DNA of 64,000 nucleotides, taken from positions 487,297-551,296 of the forward strand of contig NZ_WQDY01000002.1 in NCBI RefSeq assembly GCF_013033355.1, written 5' to 3'. Under the pieces are notes generated by a model. It worked only from the letters and a program-made list of their open reading frames with translations, was not told the origin of the DNA and did no database searches. Numbering within the stretch: the stretch's first letter is position 1; every line of letters begins with the position of its first letter. This DNA is from Ruegeria lacuscaerulensis (lineage in GTDB: Bacteria > Pseudomonadota > Alphaproteobacteria > Rhodobacterales > Rhodobacteraceae). The position numbers and the translations under genes were made by a program. Shown piece after piece: positions 1 to 7,882 of the stretch.

Positions 1-14
1 AGAGGAGACAGTTC

Positions 15-245
15 ATGGCCAAGCGGAAGCAAACCAAAATTGACAAGGTAAAAGCCTTGTTGCGCCGCCCGAGTGGCGCCAGCCTTGAGGCGCTCTGCAA
101 AACAATAGGGTGGCAGCCTCATTCGGTCCGAGCGGCATTAAGTGGGTTACGGAAGAAAGGTGTCACAATTGAACGGCGCGCATCCGACAAGCCACATGGT
201 TTTTCCACATATCACCTCACAGCAAACAAGGGCGGCGAGTCATGA
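15..245 (+). CDS. DUF3489 family small protein
   Basis: A 76-residue protein that is basic at its N terminus and has a short helix-turn-helix-like core (residues about 20-60: LEALCKTIGWQPHSVRAALS, then LRKKGVTI). This is the pattern of the DUF3489 family, so DNA binding is a reasonable inference but not shown. An AGAGGAGA ribosome site lies just before the ATG. The stop overlaps the start of the DUF2924 gene (ATGA at 242-245), so the two are probably translationally coupled and form one unit with the serine recombinase. Function is unknown. In alphaproteobacteria this family is commonly found beside DUF2924 and site-specific recombinase genes. Confidence 0.8.
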   Translation: MAKRKQTKIDKVKALLRRPSGASLEALCKTIGWQPHSVRAALSGLRKKGVTIERRASDKPHGFSTYHLTANKGGES

Positions 246-658
246 CCAAGACGAGCGATGTCGCCGATCTCGCCGCCATGGGTCGATCGGATCTGGTCAC
301 GCTTTGGCAGCAACTGTTTGATCAACCCGCCCCCACCATGCTCAGCCAACCCTTCCTGCGCCGTTTTATCGCCTTTGAGATGCAGTCCCGCCGTCATGGC
401 GGGCTACCCCGGCAGGTCAAAGCCACGCTGGAAAAGGGCTCTAAGAAGAAGCCCCGGCCTACATGCCCTGCTCTTAAGCCCGGCGGGCGCCTGCTGCGCG
501 AGTGGAATGGCGTGACCCATATGGTCGATGTGACAGGGGATGGTTTTACCTGGAACGGTCGATCCAATCGCTCGCTCTCCGCCATCGCCCGAGAGATTAC
601 CGGCGCGCATTGGTCAGGGCCGCGTTTCTTCGGACTCACCGGAAAGATCGCCAAATGA
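242..658 (+). CDS. DUF2924 domain-containing protein
   Basis: A 138-residue protein matching DUF2924: an N-terminal segment with LAAMGRSDLVTLWQQLF and FLRRFIAFEMQ, then a C-terminal part with GGRLLREWNGVTHMVDV and LSAIAREITGAHWSGPRFFG. The C-terminal part (about residues 80-135) resembles the conserved half of this family, in which a short beta-rich region precedes an SxIAxxITGxxxSGPxFFGL signature. No enzymatic residues are evident. It overlaps both neighbours by 4 bases (242-245 and 655-658), placing it firmly in a three-gene unit with the recombinase. Its role is unknown; an accessory role in recombination or element control is an inference from context. Confidence 0.85.
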   Translation: MTKTSDVADLAAMGRSDLVTLWQQLFDQPAPTMLSQPFLRRFIAFEMQSRRHGGLPRQVKATLEKGSKKKPRPTCPALKPGGRLLREWNGVTHMVDVTGDGFTWNGRSNRSLSAIAREITGAHWSGPRFFGLTGKIAK

Positions 659-2334
659 GCCCGCGCCGTAAAATCCGATGCGCCATCTATACGCGCAAGT
701 CCTCAGAAGATGGTCTGGACCAGGACTTCAATTCCCTGGACGCGCAATATGAGGCCTGCGCGGCTTATGTCGCCAGTCAACGACACGAAGGTTGGACCAC
801 TTTGCCAGACCGCTACGATGATGGCGGGCTGTCCGGCGGCACACTCGAACGCCCCGCCCTTCGACGGCTGCTTGAAGAGATCGATGCAGGGCGTATTGAC
901 ATGGTGGTGGTTTACAAGATCGACCGGCTGACCCGGTCGCTTGCCGACTTCTCGAAGCTGGTCGAACGGCTGGAACAGGCAAACTGTTCCTTTGTTTCGG
1001 TTACACAGGCGTTCAACACCTCATCTTCCATGGGCCGGTTGACCCTGAACGTACTGTTGTCCTTCGCTCAGTTTGAGCGGGAAGTCACCGCCGAACGTAT
1101 TCGCGACAAAATAGCGGCGTCGAAGAAAAAGGGGCTCTGGATGGGTGGCAACCTGCCCCTGGGCTATGATCGCCACCCCGATCCGAAGGCAAGAACGCTG
1201 GTGGTGAATGAGGAGGAGGCCAGAACGGTCCGGCATCTCTTTCGGGTTTATGGCGAACTGGGTTGCCTGCGCCAAGTAGAAGAACGGGCAACGGCAGCAG
1301 ACCTGCGGTCAAAACGCGTTGTTCGGACGGATGGAAGCGTGAAGGGGAATTGCCCACTTTCACGCGGCCAAATCTATTACCTACTGCGCAACCCGGTCTA
1401 TCTCGGAAAAATCCGCCACAAGGATAAGATCTGGAACGGACAACACCCGGCGATCATCGACCAGGGCGTTTGGGACCGGGTGCAGGAGAAAATGCGCCAA
1501 GCGTCGCGGCGATCCCGTGCAGACCCTACACCCAATGAGCGCCAACACTCCACTGACCCCGGGGCTTGGCTCACCGGTCTGCTGCAGGACGAATCTGGTG
1601 ATCGATTGACGCCAACCCACACCACGCGCACAGGCCGACGGTTGCGCTACTACATCTCCAATCGGCTGATCTCGGGCGGCAAGGATACCTCCGGCTGGCG
1701 ACTGCCCGGCCCGGCGCTGGAACACGCAGTCATTGATGTCATCGCCAGACATCTGCAAGACGCCGCCGCCGCGCATCAGGTACTGGCGCAGCCGGAGGCC
1801 GGGTCAGCGGAGGCGGTACAGACTTCAGTTGCGGATTTAGTAACCCGGCTTCAACGCCAAGCCGGTCAGGTCGGCGCTGCTCTTCTGACCAAAGGCAAAA
1901 TTGCACGAGGACACATTGATCTCGAGTTAAACCCCAAAACTCTGGCAAGCGCAATTTGCATTGCTGCCGACCATCTGCACCCAGATCTCACCCACATCAC
2001 AGCATCCTTCGATCTGCGCCGCCGCGGCGTCGAGACCAAGGTCATCGCTGGAGACATGGCACCCCAACCTGATCCCCACCTCCGGTCCATGCTGATCCGA
2101 GCCCATGGCTGGGCGCGCGATCTGAAAGCCGGAGTTCAACTGATGGAGATTGCACGCCGCAAACGCGTCCCCGGCGCCTTCATCCGCACCCGTGCTCAGC
2201 TCGCGTTTCTTTCACCGAAGATTCAAGCCGCGATTCTCGACGGCACACAGCCGCCCGAACTCACACTCAAGCGCCTGGTCAGCGTGGCTCACCCACTTGA
2301 CTGGGCCGAGCAAGAGCGCCTGTTCGGCTTCTAA
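655..2334 (+). CDS. Large serine recombinase (resolvase/invertase family)
   Basis: 559 residues from the ATG at 655, which overlaps the DUF2924 stop as ATGA; an in-frame upstream start at 502 would lie inside DUF2924 and is unlikely. The N-terminal resolvase domain (about 1-160) has the YTRKSSE active-site context with catalytic serine near residue 16, then YDDGGLSGGTLERPALRRLL and VVVYKIDRLTRS. A recombinase domain follows (about 170-300; NPVYLGKIRHKD). The region after it (about 300-345) resembles the zinc-ribbon segment of large serine recombinases but has no CxxC pairs. Such enzymes integrate or excise mobile elements by double-strand cleavage through a phosphoserine link. The gene sits about 375 bases from tRNA-Ser, suggesting the end of an integrated element that continues left of the window. 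Confidence 0.92.
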   Translation: MSPRRKIRCAIYTRKSSEDGLDQDFNSLDAQYEACAAYVASQRHEGWTTLPDRYDDGGLSGGTLERPALRRLLEEIDAGRIDMVVVYKIDRLTRSLADFSKLVERLEQANCSFVSVTQAFNTSSSMGRLTLNVLLSFAQFEREVTAERIRDKIAASKKKGLWMGGNLPLGYDRHPDPKARTLVVNEEEARTVRHLFRVYGELGCLRQVEERATAADLRSKRVVRTDGSVKGNCPLSRGQIYYLLRNPVYLGKIRHKDKIWNGQHPAIIDQGVWDRVQEKMRQASRRSRADPTPNERQHSTDPGAWLTGLLQDESGDRLTPTHTTRTGRRLRYYISNRLISGGKDTSGWRLPGPALEHAVIDVIARHLQDAAAAHQVLAQPEAGSAEAVQTSVADLVTRLQRQAGQVGAALLTKGKIARGHIDLELNPKTLASAICIAADHLHPDLTHITASFDLRRRGVETKVIAGDMAPQPDPHLRSMLIRAHGWARDLKAGVQLMEIARRKRVPGAFIRTRAQLAFLSPKIQAAILDGTQPPELTLKRLVSVAHPLDWAEQERLFGF

Positions 2335-2410
2335 CACCTCCAGATCCGGCGTCCCTGATACGGGGTTCGCTCTCCCTGATCCGTCGGCACAATTCTCTGT
2401 TCCCGCAAGA

Positions 2411-2440
2411 AAATTCCCTGTTTAACGTTTTAGGGAATTT
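2411..2440. repeat. Perfect 9-bp inverted repeat
   Basis: AAATTCCCT (2411-2419) pairs with AGGGAATTT (2432-2440) around a 12-base spacer. It could fold as a hairpin or be an operator or recombination site. No T-run follows in either direction, so an intrinsic terminator is unlikely. Confidence 0.7.
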
Positions 2441-2509
2441 GCAGCATAAACCTCTGTAAAATATGCAGTTCTGACCCGAGAAATGACGGAACTCAGAGCC
2501 TTTTCGCGA

Positions 2510-2544
2510 AATTTCCCTGTAAATTGCCGGGTATCAGGGAAATT
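2510..2544. repeat. Perfect 10-bp inverted repeat
   Basis: AATTTCCCTG (2510-2519) pairs with CAGGGAAATT (2535-2544) around a 15-base spacer. It shares the TTCCCTG core with the inverted repeat at 2411-2440, about 100 bases away, so the two look like related sites. Confidence 0.7.
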
Positions 2545-2653
2545 CGCCCCAAAGCGACCCCGCCAAAATGCACCACTGAGACCAGGGCCGGAATTGCGCC
2601 CTGAGTGTACGGTCTGCTCTGTCTCTGATTGAAAGCACATGCGCCAACGCACG

Positions 2654-2672
2654 GGAATTGCGGCACAATTCC
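2654..2672. repeat. 7-bp inverted repeat near the tRNA-Ser 3' end
   Basis: GGAATTG (2654-2660) pairs with CAATTCC (2666-2672) around a 5-base loop. A related GGAATTGCG lies near 2590. This is the third and weakest of the inverted repeats in the junction. Confidence 0.5.
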
Positions 2673-2709
2673 GGGTCAGAAAACACAGCTGAAGTGAACC
2701 AGGTATGAG

Positions 2710-2799
2710 TGGCGGGGAGACAGGGATTCGAACCCTGGGAACGCTCTCACGTTCAACGGTTTTCAAGACCGCCGCATTCGACCACTCTGCCACCTCCCC
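2710..2799 (-). tRNA. tRNA-Ser (anticodon UGA)
   Basis: On the minus strand a complete class II tRNA starts at 2799 with GGGGAGG, has the D-arm region GGCAGAGTGGTCGAATG, the anticodon loop CTTGAAA (anticodon UGA), a long variable arm typical of serine tRNAs, the T-loop GGTTCGAATCC, the acceptor complement TCTCCCC, discriminator G (complement of 2713) and an encoded CCA (2710-2712). Its 3' end faces the recombinase, the usual geometry of a tRNA used as an integration target, although serine recombinases use tRNA sites less often than tyrosine integrases. Confidence 0.95.
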
Positions 2800-3000
2800 G
2801 CGTGATGCTGGGTCTAAGGCGAACGCAAACCGGTGGCAAGACCAAATAGGGAATTCTTGCCGAAGCTGTCGCAGCGGTCTTTCCTTGATACCTTGCTCAC
2901 GCTATGATCAGGCCACAAACCGTACCAGACCGGCGTTGCAGAACCGGCGAAACGCGGTGGGGTTCAGGAAACCGACCCCTTACAGGCAAGGGATAAAACG

Positions 3001-4143
3001 ATGGATCGAGCGACCGAAACACGCGCAAAGCCGCTGGCGTTGGCGGTTCTGGCCGTGATGTCTTTGGTTCTGGCCGGATGCGAAGAAGCACTTGAAACCG
3101 GCAACGAAGCGACCGAGGCGTCTTCGGACAGCACGCAGAACTCAGCAAAACGAGAGATTTTCCCCGAAGCGACCGGAAACCCCCGTGACGATGTCGAGGC
3201 ACCTGAGGTGTTTGCATTGACCGAGGCCGGATTGTGGGATGGCCGTCCGTCTCTTGGTGGAATCTGGATCGCACATCCTGATGTCACCCAGCCAGAGCGC
3301 GTTCGCATCAAGAACACCGCAAACAACAAGACAGTCACAGGCGCTTTGTTCCGGCGGGAACGCAACTTGCCGGGCCCTGCATTGCAGCTGTCGTCTGACG
3401 CAGCAGTAAAGCTTGGCATTCTCGCCGGTTCTCCAACACGGGTCGAGGTCGTCGCCCTGCGGCGTAAACCCGTCGAGCCTGCACCAAAAGCAGAACCCGA
3501 AACCACTCCGGAACCCGAGGTCGCAGAACCAGCTACAGGCGACGCTCCGACCGAAGATCAAACCGCCGAGGTCGAAGATAAACCCAAGCGGAAGTGGTGG
3601 CAGAAAAAGGAAACCGCCGCTGCTGCGGGCACCGCCGCTGTGGCAGCGGATGCCGCCGCCGAGACCACGACCGAAGTTGCCGAGACTGCCGTGGAAGCTG
3701 CGCCTGAGGTGGCGACTTCCACTCTGTCTGATCCCGAAGTCACCCCGCCTGCGGACGCGTCCACCAAGAAGAAATGGTGGCAAAAGAAATCTTCTGACGA
3801 AATCACCCAGGCATCGCTCGACCCGATTGAAGGGGCTGCGGCGGCGATTGAGGCGTCTGAACCAACCCCGCCCACCGCTGCGGCATCGGCAGAATCCGAT
3901 ACTGCTTCGGTATCCAAACCATATGTTCAGGTTGGCACATTCAGCGTCGAAGAAAATGCTGAAAGCGCTGCTCGGAAAATTCGCCGCAATGGCCTGACAA
4001 CCGAAGTACGCGAGTTAAAAACCGGCGAGAAATCCGTCTGGAGAGTTCTTGTAGGCCCTGCCAAAACCCGGGGCGAACGCACCGCTTTGCAGCGCGACGT
4101 CAAGGATCTGGGCTTTACCGACGCTTTCGTCGTCAAGAACTGA
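3001..4143 (+). CDS. SPOR-domain lipoprotein
   Basis: 380 residues. A lipoprotein signal with a hydrophobic stretch ends in LAGC, so lipidation at Cys27 is expected and the protein should sit on the periplasmic side of a membrane. A folded segment at about 60-155 is followed by a long Ala/Pro/Glu-rich linker (about 155-305) that contains the basic aromatic motif KWWQKK twice (198-203 and 258-263). The C terminus (about 307-380, KPYVQVGTFSVEENAESAAR onward) is a SPOR domain, which binds denuded glycan strands of septal peptidoglycan. It lies 16 bases upstream of a D,D-carboxypeptidase gene, so a shared cell-wall or division role is likely. RlpA-like or DamX-like functions are possible, but no RlpA domain is visible. 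Confidence 0.85.
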   Translation: MDRATETRAKPLALAVLAVMSLVLAGCEEALETGNEATEASSDSTQNSAKREIFPEATGNPRDDVEAPEVFALTEAGLWDGRPSLGGIWIAHPDVTQPERVRIKNTANNKTVTGALFRRERNLPGPALQLSSDAAVKLGILAGSPTRVEVVALRRKPVEPAPKAEPETTPEPEVAEPATGDAPTEDQTAEVEDKPKRKWWQKKETAAAAGTAAVAADAAAETTTEVAETAVEAAPEVATSTLSDPEVTPPADASTKKKWWQKKSSDEITQASLDPIEGAAAAIEASEPTPPTAAASAESDTASVSKPYVQVGTFSVEENAESAARKIRRNGLTTEVRELKTGEKSVWRVLVGPAKTRGERTALQRDVKDLGFTDAFVVKN

Positions 4144-4159
4144 AAAGCAGGAGGTTACT

Positions 4160-5326
4160 GTGCTGTCCACTTTGCGATCATCCGTTCTGGCAATGGGGTT
4201 GGCGCTGACCGCTCTGCCCGCCTTCGCCTTTGATACATCCGCCCGCGCAGCCTATGTGATGGACCAGACAACAGGCACTGTGCTTTTGTCGAAAGACGCC
4301 GAACAACCCTTGCCCCCTGCCTCAATGTCGAAGCTCATGACCCTATATGTCGCATTCGAGGCGTTGCGGGATGGACGACTTACCCCGAACGAAACCCTAC
4401 CCGTGTCTGAACACGCCATGAGCTATGGCGGCTCGACGATGTTCCTGAACACACAAGACCGCGTGTCGGTCGAGGACTTGCTGCGCGGCATCATCGTTCT
4501 GTCCGGCAATGACGCCTGTGTTGTCATCGCCGAGGCGCTCAGCCCTGACGGAACCGAGGCGGGTTTCGCTCGGTACATGACACAGCGCGCGGAACAGTTG
4601 GGTATGGACAATTCCACTTTTGCCAACTCGAACGGCTGGCCTGCAGCCGGGCACATGATGTCGGTTCACGATCTTGCCATACTGGCCGATCGGTTGATCA
4701 CAGATTTCCCAGAATATTATCCCCTGTTCGCCGAGGAAGAGTTTGAATTCGATGGCCGCGCGCCTTCGAACAAGCGCAACCGCAACCCGTTGTTGAAGCT
4801 GGGGATCGGTGCGGATGGTTTGAAAACCGGCCACACGCAAGAGGCCGGCTATGGACTCGTTGGCTCGGCCAAGCAGGGTGATCGCAGGGTGATCTTTGTG
4901 CTCACCGGCCTGGACAGCACCGGCCAGCGCGCAGAGGAGGCTGAGGCCGTGGTTAACTGGTCGTTTCGAAATTTTGTCGAGAGGACAATTGCCAACAAAG
5001 ACGCGCCGATAGCCGAGGCAGAGGTTTGGATGGGGGCGCAAAAGACGGTTGGCCTTGTACCCGAAGACGATCTGAACATCCTGCTGCCGGTTCTGGGCGA
5101 CGAAAACGTGGCTGCCGAGGTCGTCTATGACGGCCCGATCAACGCTCCGATTGCCAAGGGTCAGAAACTGGCCGAACTGGTCATCAAGCCTGAAGGTCTG
5201 CCCGAAATTCGGCGCCCTCTGGTTGCGGTACAGGATGTGGCCGCGGGTGGTTTTCTGGTTCGGATGATGACCGTTGGAGGGATCGTTCTGACCGATGTGA
5301 TCGGCAACCCTCTGGACGCTTTTTGA
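4160..5326 (+). CDS. dacC: D-alanyl-D-alanine carboxypeptidase (PBP5/6 family)
   Basis: 388 residues starting at GTG 4160 with an AGGAGG site at 4149-4154. A cleavable signal peptide ends near AFAF (about residue 24). The serine-peptidase S11 motifs are all present: SMSK (Ser55 nucleophile, Lys58), SGN (115-117) and KTG (222-224). A C-terminal PBP5-type domain (about 280-385) ends in an amphipathic segment that may peripherally anchor the protein to the inner membrane. It trims the terminal D-Ala from peptidoglycan pentapeptides in the periplasm. It is followed 12 bases later by tmk, matching the dacC-tmk-holB order common in this family of bacteria. Confidence 0.93.
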   Translation: MLSTLRSSVLAMGLALTALPAFAFDTSARAAYVMDQTTGTVLLSKDAEQPLPPASMSKLMTLYVAFEALRDGRLTPNETLPVSEHAMSYGGSTMFLNTQDRVSVEDLLRGIIVLSGNDACVVIAEALSPDGTEAGFARYMTQRAEQLGMDNSTFANSNGWPAAGHMMSVHDLAILADRLITDFPEYYPLFAEEEFEFDGRAPSNKRNRNPLLKLGIGADGLKTGHTQEAGYGLVGSAKQGDRRVIFVLTGLDSTGQRAEEAEAVVNWSFRNFVERTIANKDAPIAEAEVWMGAQKTVGLVPEDDLNILLPVLGDENVAAEVVYDGPINAPIAKGQKLAELVIKPEGLPEIRRPLVAVQDVAAGGFLVRMMTVGGIVLTDVIGNPLDAF

Positions 5327-5338
5327 CAAGGGCACCGC

Positions 5339-5947
5339 GTGTTTCTGACATTTGAAGGCATTGATGGGTCGGGCAAGTCCTCGCAGGCGCGTATGCTGGC
5401 CGATCACTTGCGCGGATTGGGTCGCGACGTTGTTCTGACCCGCGAACCCGGCGGTTCAGCCGGGGCCGAGGAAATTCGCCGGCTGGTACTGGAAGGTGAT
5501 CCGGACCGTTGGTCAGCCGAGACCGAGCTGCTGCTGTTCACCGCCGCCCGCCGCGACCATATGGAACGCACTATTGAACCAGCGCTGGCGGCTGGAAAGG
5601 TCGTAATTTGCGACCGCTTCGCCGACAGCACCCGCATGTATCAGGGCATGTCGCGCGGCAATCTGCGCCCTCTGGTCGATCAGTTGCACAAGCTGATGAT
5701 CGGGCGCGAACCCGACCTGACCGTCCTCATCGACATGGACCCGGAAATCGGCCTGTCCCGCGCCAAAGGGCGGCAAGGCACAGAAGAACGGTTCGAGGAT
5801 TTCGGACTGGAATTACAACAGAAAATGCGCTCCGGGTTTCTGGCGCTGGCCGATGAGTTCTCGGACCGCTTTCGCGTGATTGATGGCAACCGAGACATGG
5901 ACAGTGTAGCCCGCGATGTGACAGATGTCGTCCTGCAATCCTTGTGA
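5339..5947 (+). CDS. tmk: Thymidylate kinase
   Basis: 202 residues from a GTG start at 5339. The P-loop FEGIDGSGKSS is at residues 5-15, the DR motif is in VICDRFADS (around 93), and a LID region follows (RAKGRQGTEERFEDF). The enzyme phosphorylates dTMP to dTDP for DNA synthesis in the cytoplasm. Length and motifs match the family. It lies in the dacC-tmk-holB-tatD-MBL series with very short spacers, so it is probably co-transcribed with them. Confidence 0.97.
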   Translation: MFLTFEGIDGSGKSSQARMLADHLRGLGRDVVLTREPGGSAGAEEIRRLVLEGDPDRWSAETELLLFTAARRDHMERTIEPALAAGKVVICDRFADSTRMYQGMSRGNLRPLVDQLHKLMIGREPDLTVLIDMDPEIGLSRAKGRQGTEERFEDFGLELQQKMRSGFLALADEFSDRFRVIDGNRDMDSVARDVTDVVLQSL

Positions 5948-5957
5948 CGGACGACCC

Positions 5958-7079
5958 ATGAGCGACGACAACCCGACCCCGGATCAGGCCCCCGGTGCCC
6001 CGCACCCGCGCGAAACTGCGACCTTGTTCGGGCAGTCCGAGGCTGAACAGGCGTTTCTGAACGCCTATAACTCGGACCGCTTGCATCATGGTTGGCTGCT
6101 GACCGGACCCCGCGGGGTGGGTAAAGCGACTCTGGCTTGGCAGATCGCAAGGTTCCTGCTGGCGACCCCTCCGGCCGAGGATGACGGGCTGTTCGGTGCC
6201 CCCCCGCCCCCTGAGACGCTCGCGATCGACCCCGACCACCCCGTCGCCCACCGCATTCAGGCCGGGGCCGAGCCCGGCCTTGCCGCAATCACCCGGTCAT
6301 TGAACGATCAGGGACGGTTGCGGACCGAAATCGTAGTGGATGACATCCGCAAGCTGGGCAAATTCTTCGGCCTGTCTTCGGCCGATGGCGGGCGGCGCGT
6401 GGTGATCGTGGATTCAGCCGATGAGATGAATGTTAGTGCAGCCAACGCCCTTTTGAAAATGCTGGAAGAACCGCCCGCGCGTACGACGCTGCTGTTGATC
6501 TCACACCAGCCCTCACGCCTTTTGCCGACGATCCGCTCGCGCTGCCGAACCCTGCGCCTATCCCCGCTAGGGGCTGACGACATGCAGTCTGCACTGGCCC
6601 AAACCGGGACCGAATTGCCCGCGCAGCCGGATCATCTGGCCGCCCTCGCCGCTGGCTCTGTCGGGGACGCGGTGCGCCTGATCAACCTCGGCGGTCTTGA
6701 GATCTACGCCGAATTCACCGCCATCCTCGGCACCCTGCCCCGCATGGACCGTCAACGCGCCCTGAAACTGGCCGAGGCCGCCGCCCAGCGCGGCGCGGCT
6801 GAGCGGTTCGAGTTGCTGTTAACCCTGATCGACGTGGCCTTGTCCCGTCTTGCCCTGACCGGAGCGACCGGCGCAGCCCCCCTGCCCGAAGCCGCTCCAC
6901 ATGAGGCCGAAATCCTGTCGCGCCTGTCTCAATCCCCCCATCAGGCCCGCAAATGGGCCGAGGTGGCTGCGACAATCACCGCCCGAGCACGACATGGTCA
7001 GGCGGTGAACCTTGACCCTGCCGCTCTGGTCCTAGATACGGTGTTCAAGATACAGGAAACCGCCGGTCAGAGCAGATGA
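5958..7079 (+). CDS. holB: DNA polymerase III subunit delta'
   Basis: 373 residues from ATG 5958, 10 bases after the tmk stop; an in-frame start at 5925 would overlap tmk and is less likely. The AAA+ clamp-loader fold shows in the P-loop GPRGVGKAT (about 50-58), the Walker-B-like VVIVDSADEMN and the sensor segment TLLLISHQPSRLLPTIRSRC. The zinc-binding cysteine cluster of DnaX proteins is absent, as expected for delta'. It is part of the clamp loader that places the beta sliding clamp on primed DNA. The stop overlaps the tatD start as ATGA. Confidence 0.95.
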   Translation: MSDDNPTPDQAPGAPHPRETATLFGQSEAEQAFLNAYNSDRLHHGWLLTGPRGVGKATLAWQIARFLLATPPAEDDGLFGAPPPPETLAIDPDHPVAHRIQAGAEPGLAAITRSLNDQGRLRTEIVVDDIRKLGKFFGLSSADGGRRVVIVDSADEMNVSAANALLKMLEEPPARTTLLLISHQPSRLLPTIRSRCRTLRLSPLGADDMQSALAQTGTELPAQPDHLAALAAGSVGDAVRLINLGGLEIYAEFTAILGTLPRMDRQRALKLAEAAAQRGAAERFELLLTLIDVALSRLALTGATGAAPLPEAAPHEAEILSRLSQSPHQARKWAEVAATITARARHGQAVNLDPAALVLDTVFKIQETAGQSR

Positions 7080-7882
7080 GCGACACTCCCCAAATCACTG
7101 ACAGCCATTGCCATCTGGACTTCCCCGATTTCGAAGGCCAGTTGGACCAGATCGTTGCCAATGCGATTGACGCGGGCGTGACCCGAATGGTCACGATCTG
7201 CACCAAACTGCGCAACGAACCAAGCGTCCGCGCGATAGCCGACGCCCACGCCTCCGTCTTCTACGCCGCGGGCACCCACCCCATGAGCGCTGCGGATGAG
7301 CCGATGGCCACCGTAGACGAACTGGTCGCACTGTCCCGGCATCCCAAGTTCGTTGGTATTGGTGAAACCGGGCTGGATTACCACTACACCGCCGACAGCG
7401 CCGAAGTGCAAAAACAATCTCTGCGCGTCCATATCGAGGCGGCCCAGCGCACCGGCCTACCCCTGATTATCCACGCCCGTGCAGCGGACGAGGACATGGC
7501 CCGCATTCTGGCCGAGGAACATCAAAACGCGCCTTATTCCTGTGTGATGCACTGCTTTTCGTCGTCGGCGGAACTGGCCAAAGCCGCGCTGGATCTGGGT
7601 TTTTACCTGTCCATGTCCGGCATCGCGGCCTTCCCCAAAAGCCAGGAGCTGCGCGATATCTTCGCCACCGCCCCGGTCGACCGCATTCTGGTTGAAACCG
7701 ATGCGCCCTATCTGGCCCCGCCCCCGTTTCGCGGCAAACGCAACGAGCCCGCCTATACCGCCCACACCGCCCGCAAGGGGGCCGAGGTGTTCGGCATGGA
7801 CTATGCCGATTTCGCCGTGCAGACCCAGTTGAACTTCGAGCGGCTGTTTACCAAAGCCGCGACCTACAAGGCGGCTGCATGA
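7076..7882 (+). CDS. tatD: TatD-family metal-dependent hydrolase (DNase)
   Basis: 268 residues. The metal-binding TIM-barrel motifs are DSHCHLD (His11, His13), GIGETGLDYHYT, PLIIHARAADEDM, MHCFSS and LVETDAPYLAPPP. TatD proteins are 3'-5' DNA exonucleases or deoxyribonucleases acting in DNA repair or turnover in the cytoplasm; this member could also be the YcfH-like paralogue. It overlaps holB by 4 bases and the downstream metallo-hydrolase gene by 4 bases, so translational coupling is likely. In related genomes metG often lies in this series; it is absent here. Confidence 0.93.
   Translation: MSDTPQITDSHCHLDFPDFEGQLDQIVANAIDAGVTRMVTICTKLRNEPSVRAIADAHASVFYAAGTHPMSAADEPMATVDELVALSRHPKFVGIGETGLDYHYTADSAEVQKQSLRVHIEAAQRTGLPLIIHARAADEDMARILAEEHQNAPYSCVMHCFSSSAELAKAALDLGFYLSMSGIAAFPKSQELRDIFATAPVDRILVETDAPYLAPPPFRGKRNEPAYTAHTARKGAEVFGMDYADFAVQTQLNFERLFTKAATYKAAA

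Larger units (their letters stand above)
2335..2709. other. Gene-free, repeat-rich junction between recombinase and tRNA-Ser
   Basis: No convincing coding sequence in 375 bases. The stretch is visibly more AT-rich than its surroundings and holds repeated TTCCCTG/CAGGGAA-type motifs in both orientations (2352, 2373, 2413, 2432, 2512, 2535) plus three inverted repeats listed separately. Position beside a serine recombinase and directly at the 3' end of a tRNA gene makes it a candidate for an attachment region or a cluster of protein-binding sites. That reading is inference. Confidence 0.6.

Noticed and set aside
502..654. Upstream extension of the serine recombinase to 502
   Set aside because: It overlaps DUF2924 in another frame, and the ATGA at 655-658 with the resolvase N-terminal sequence gives the natural start.
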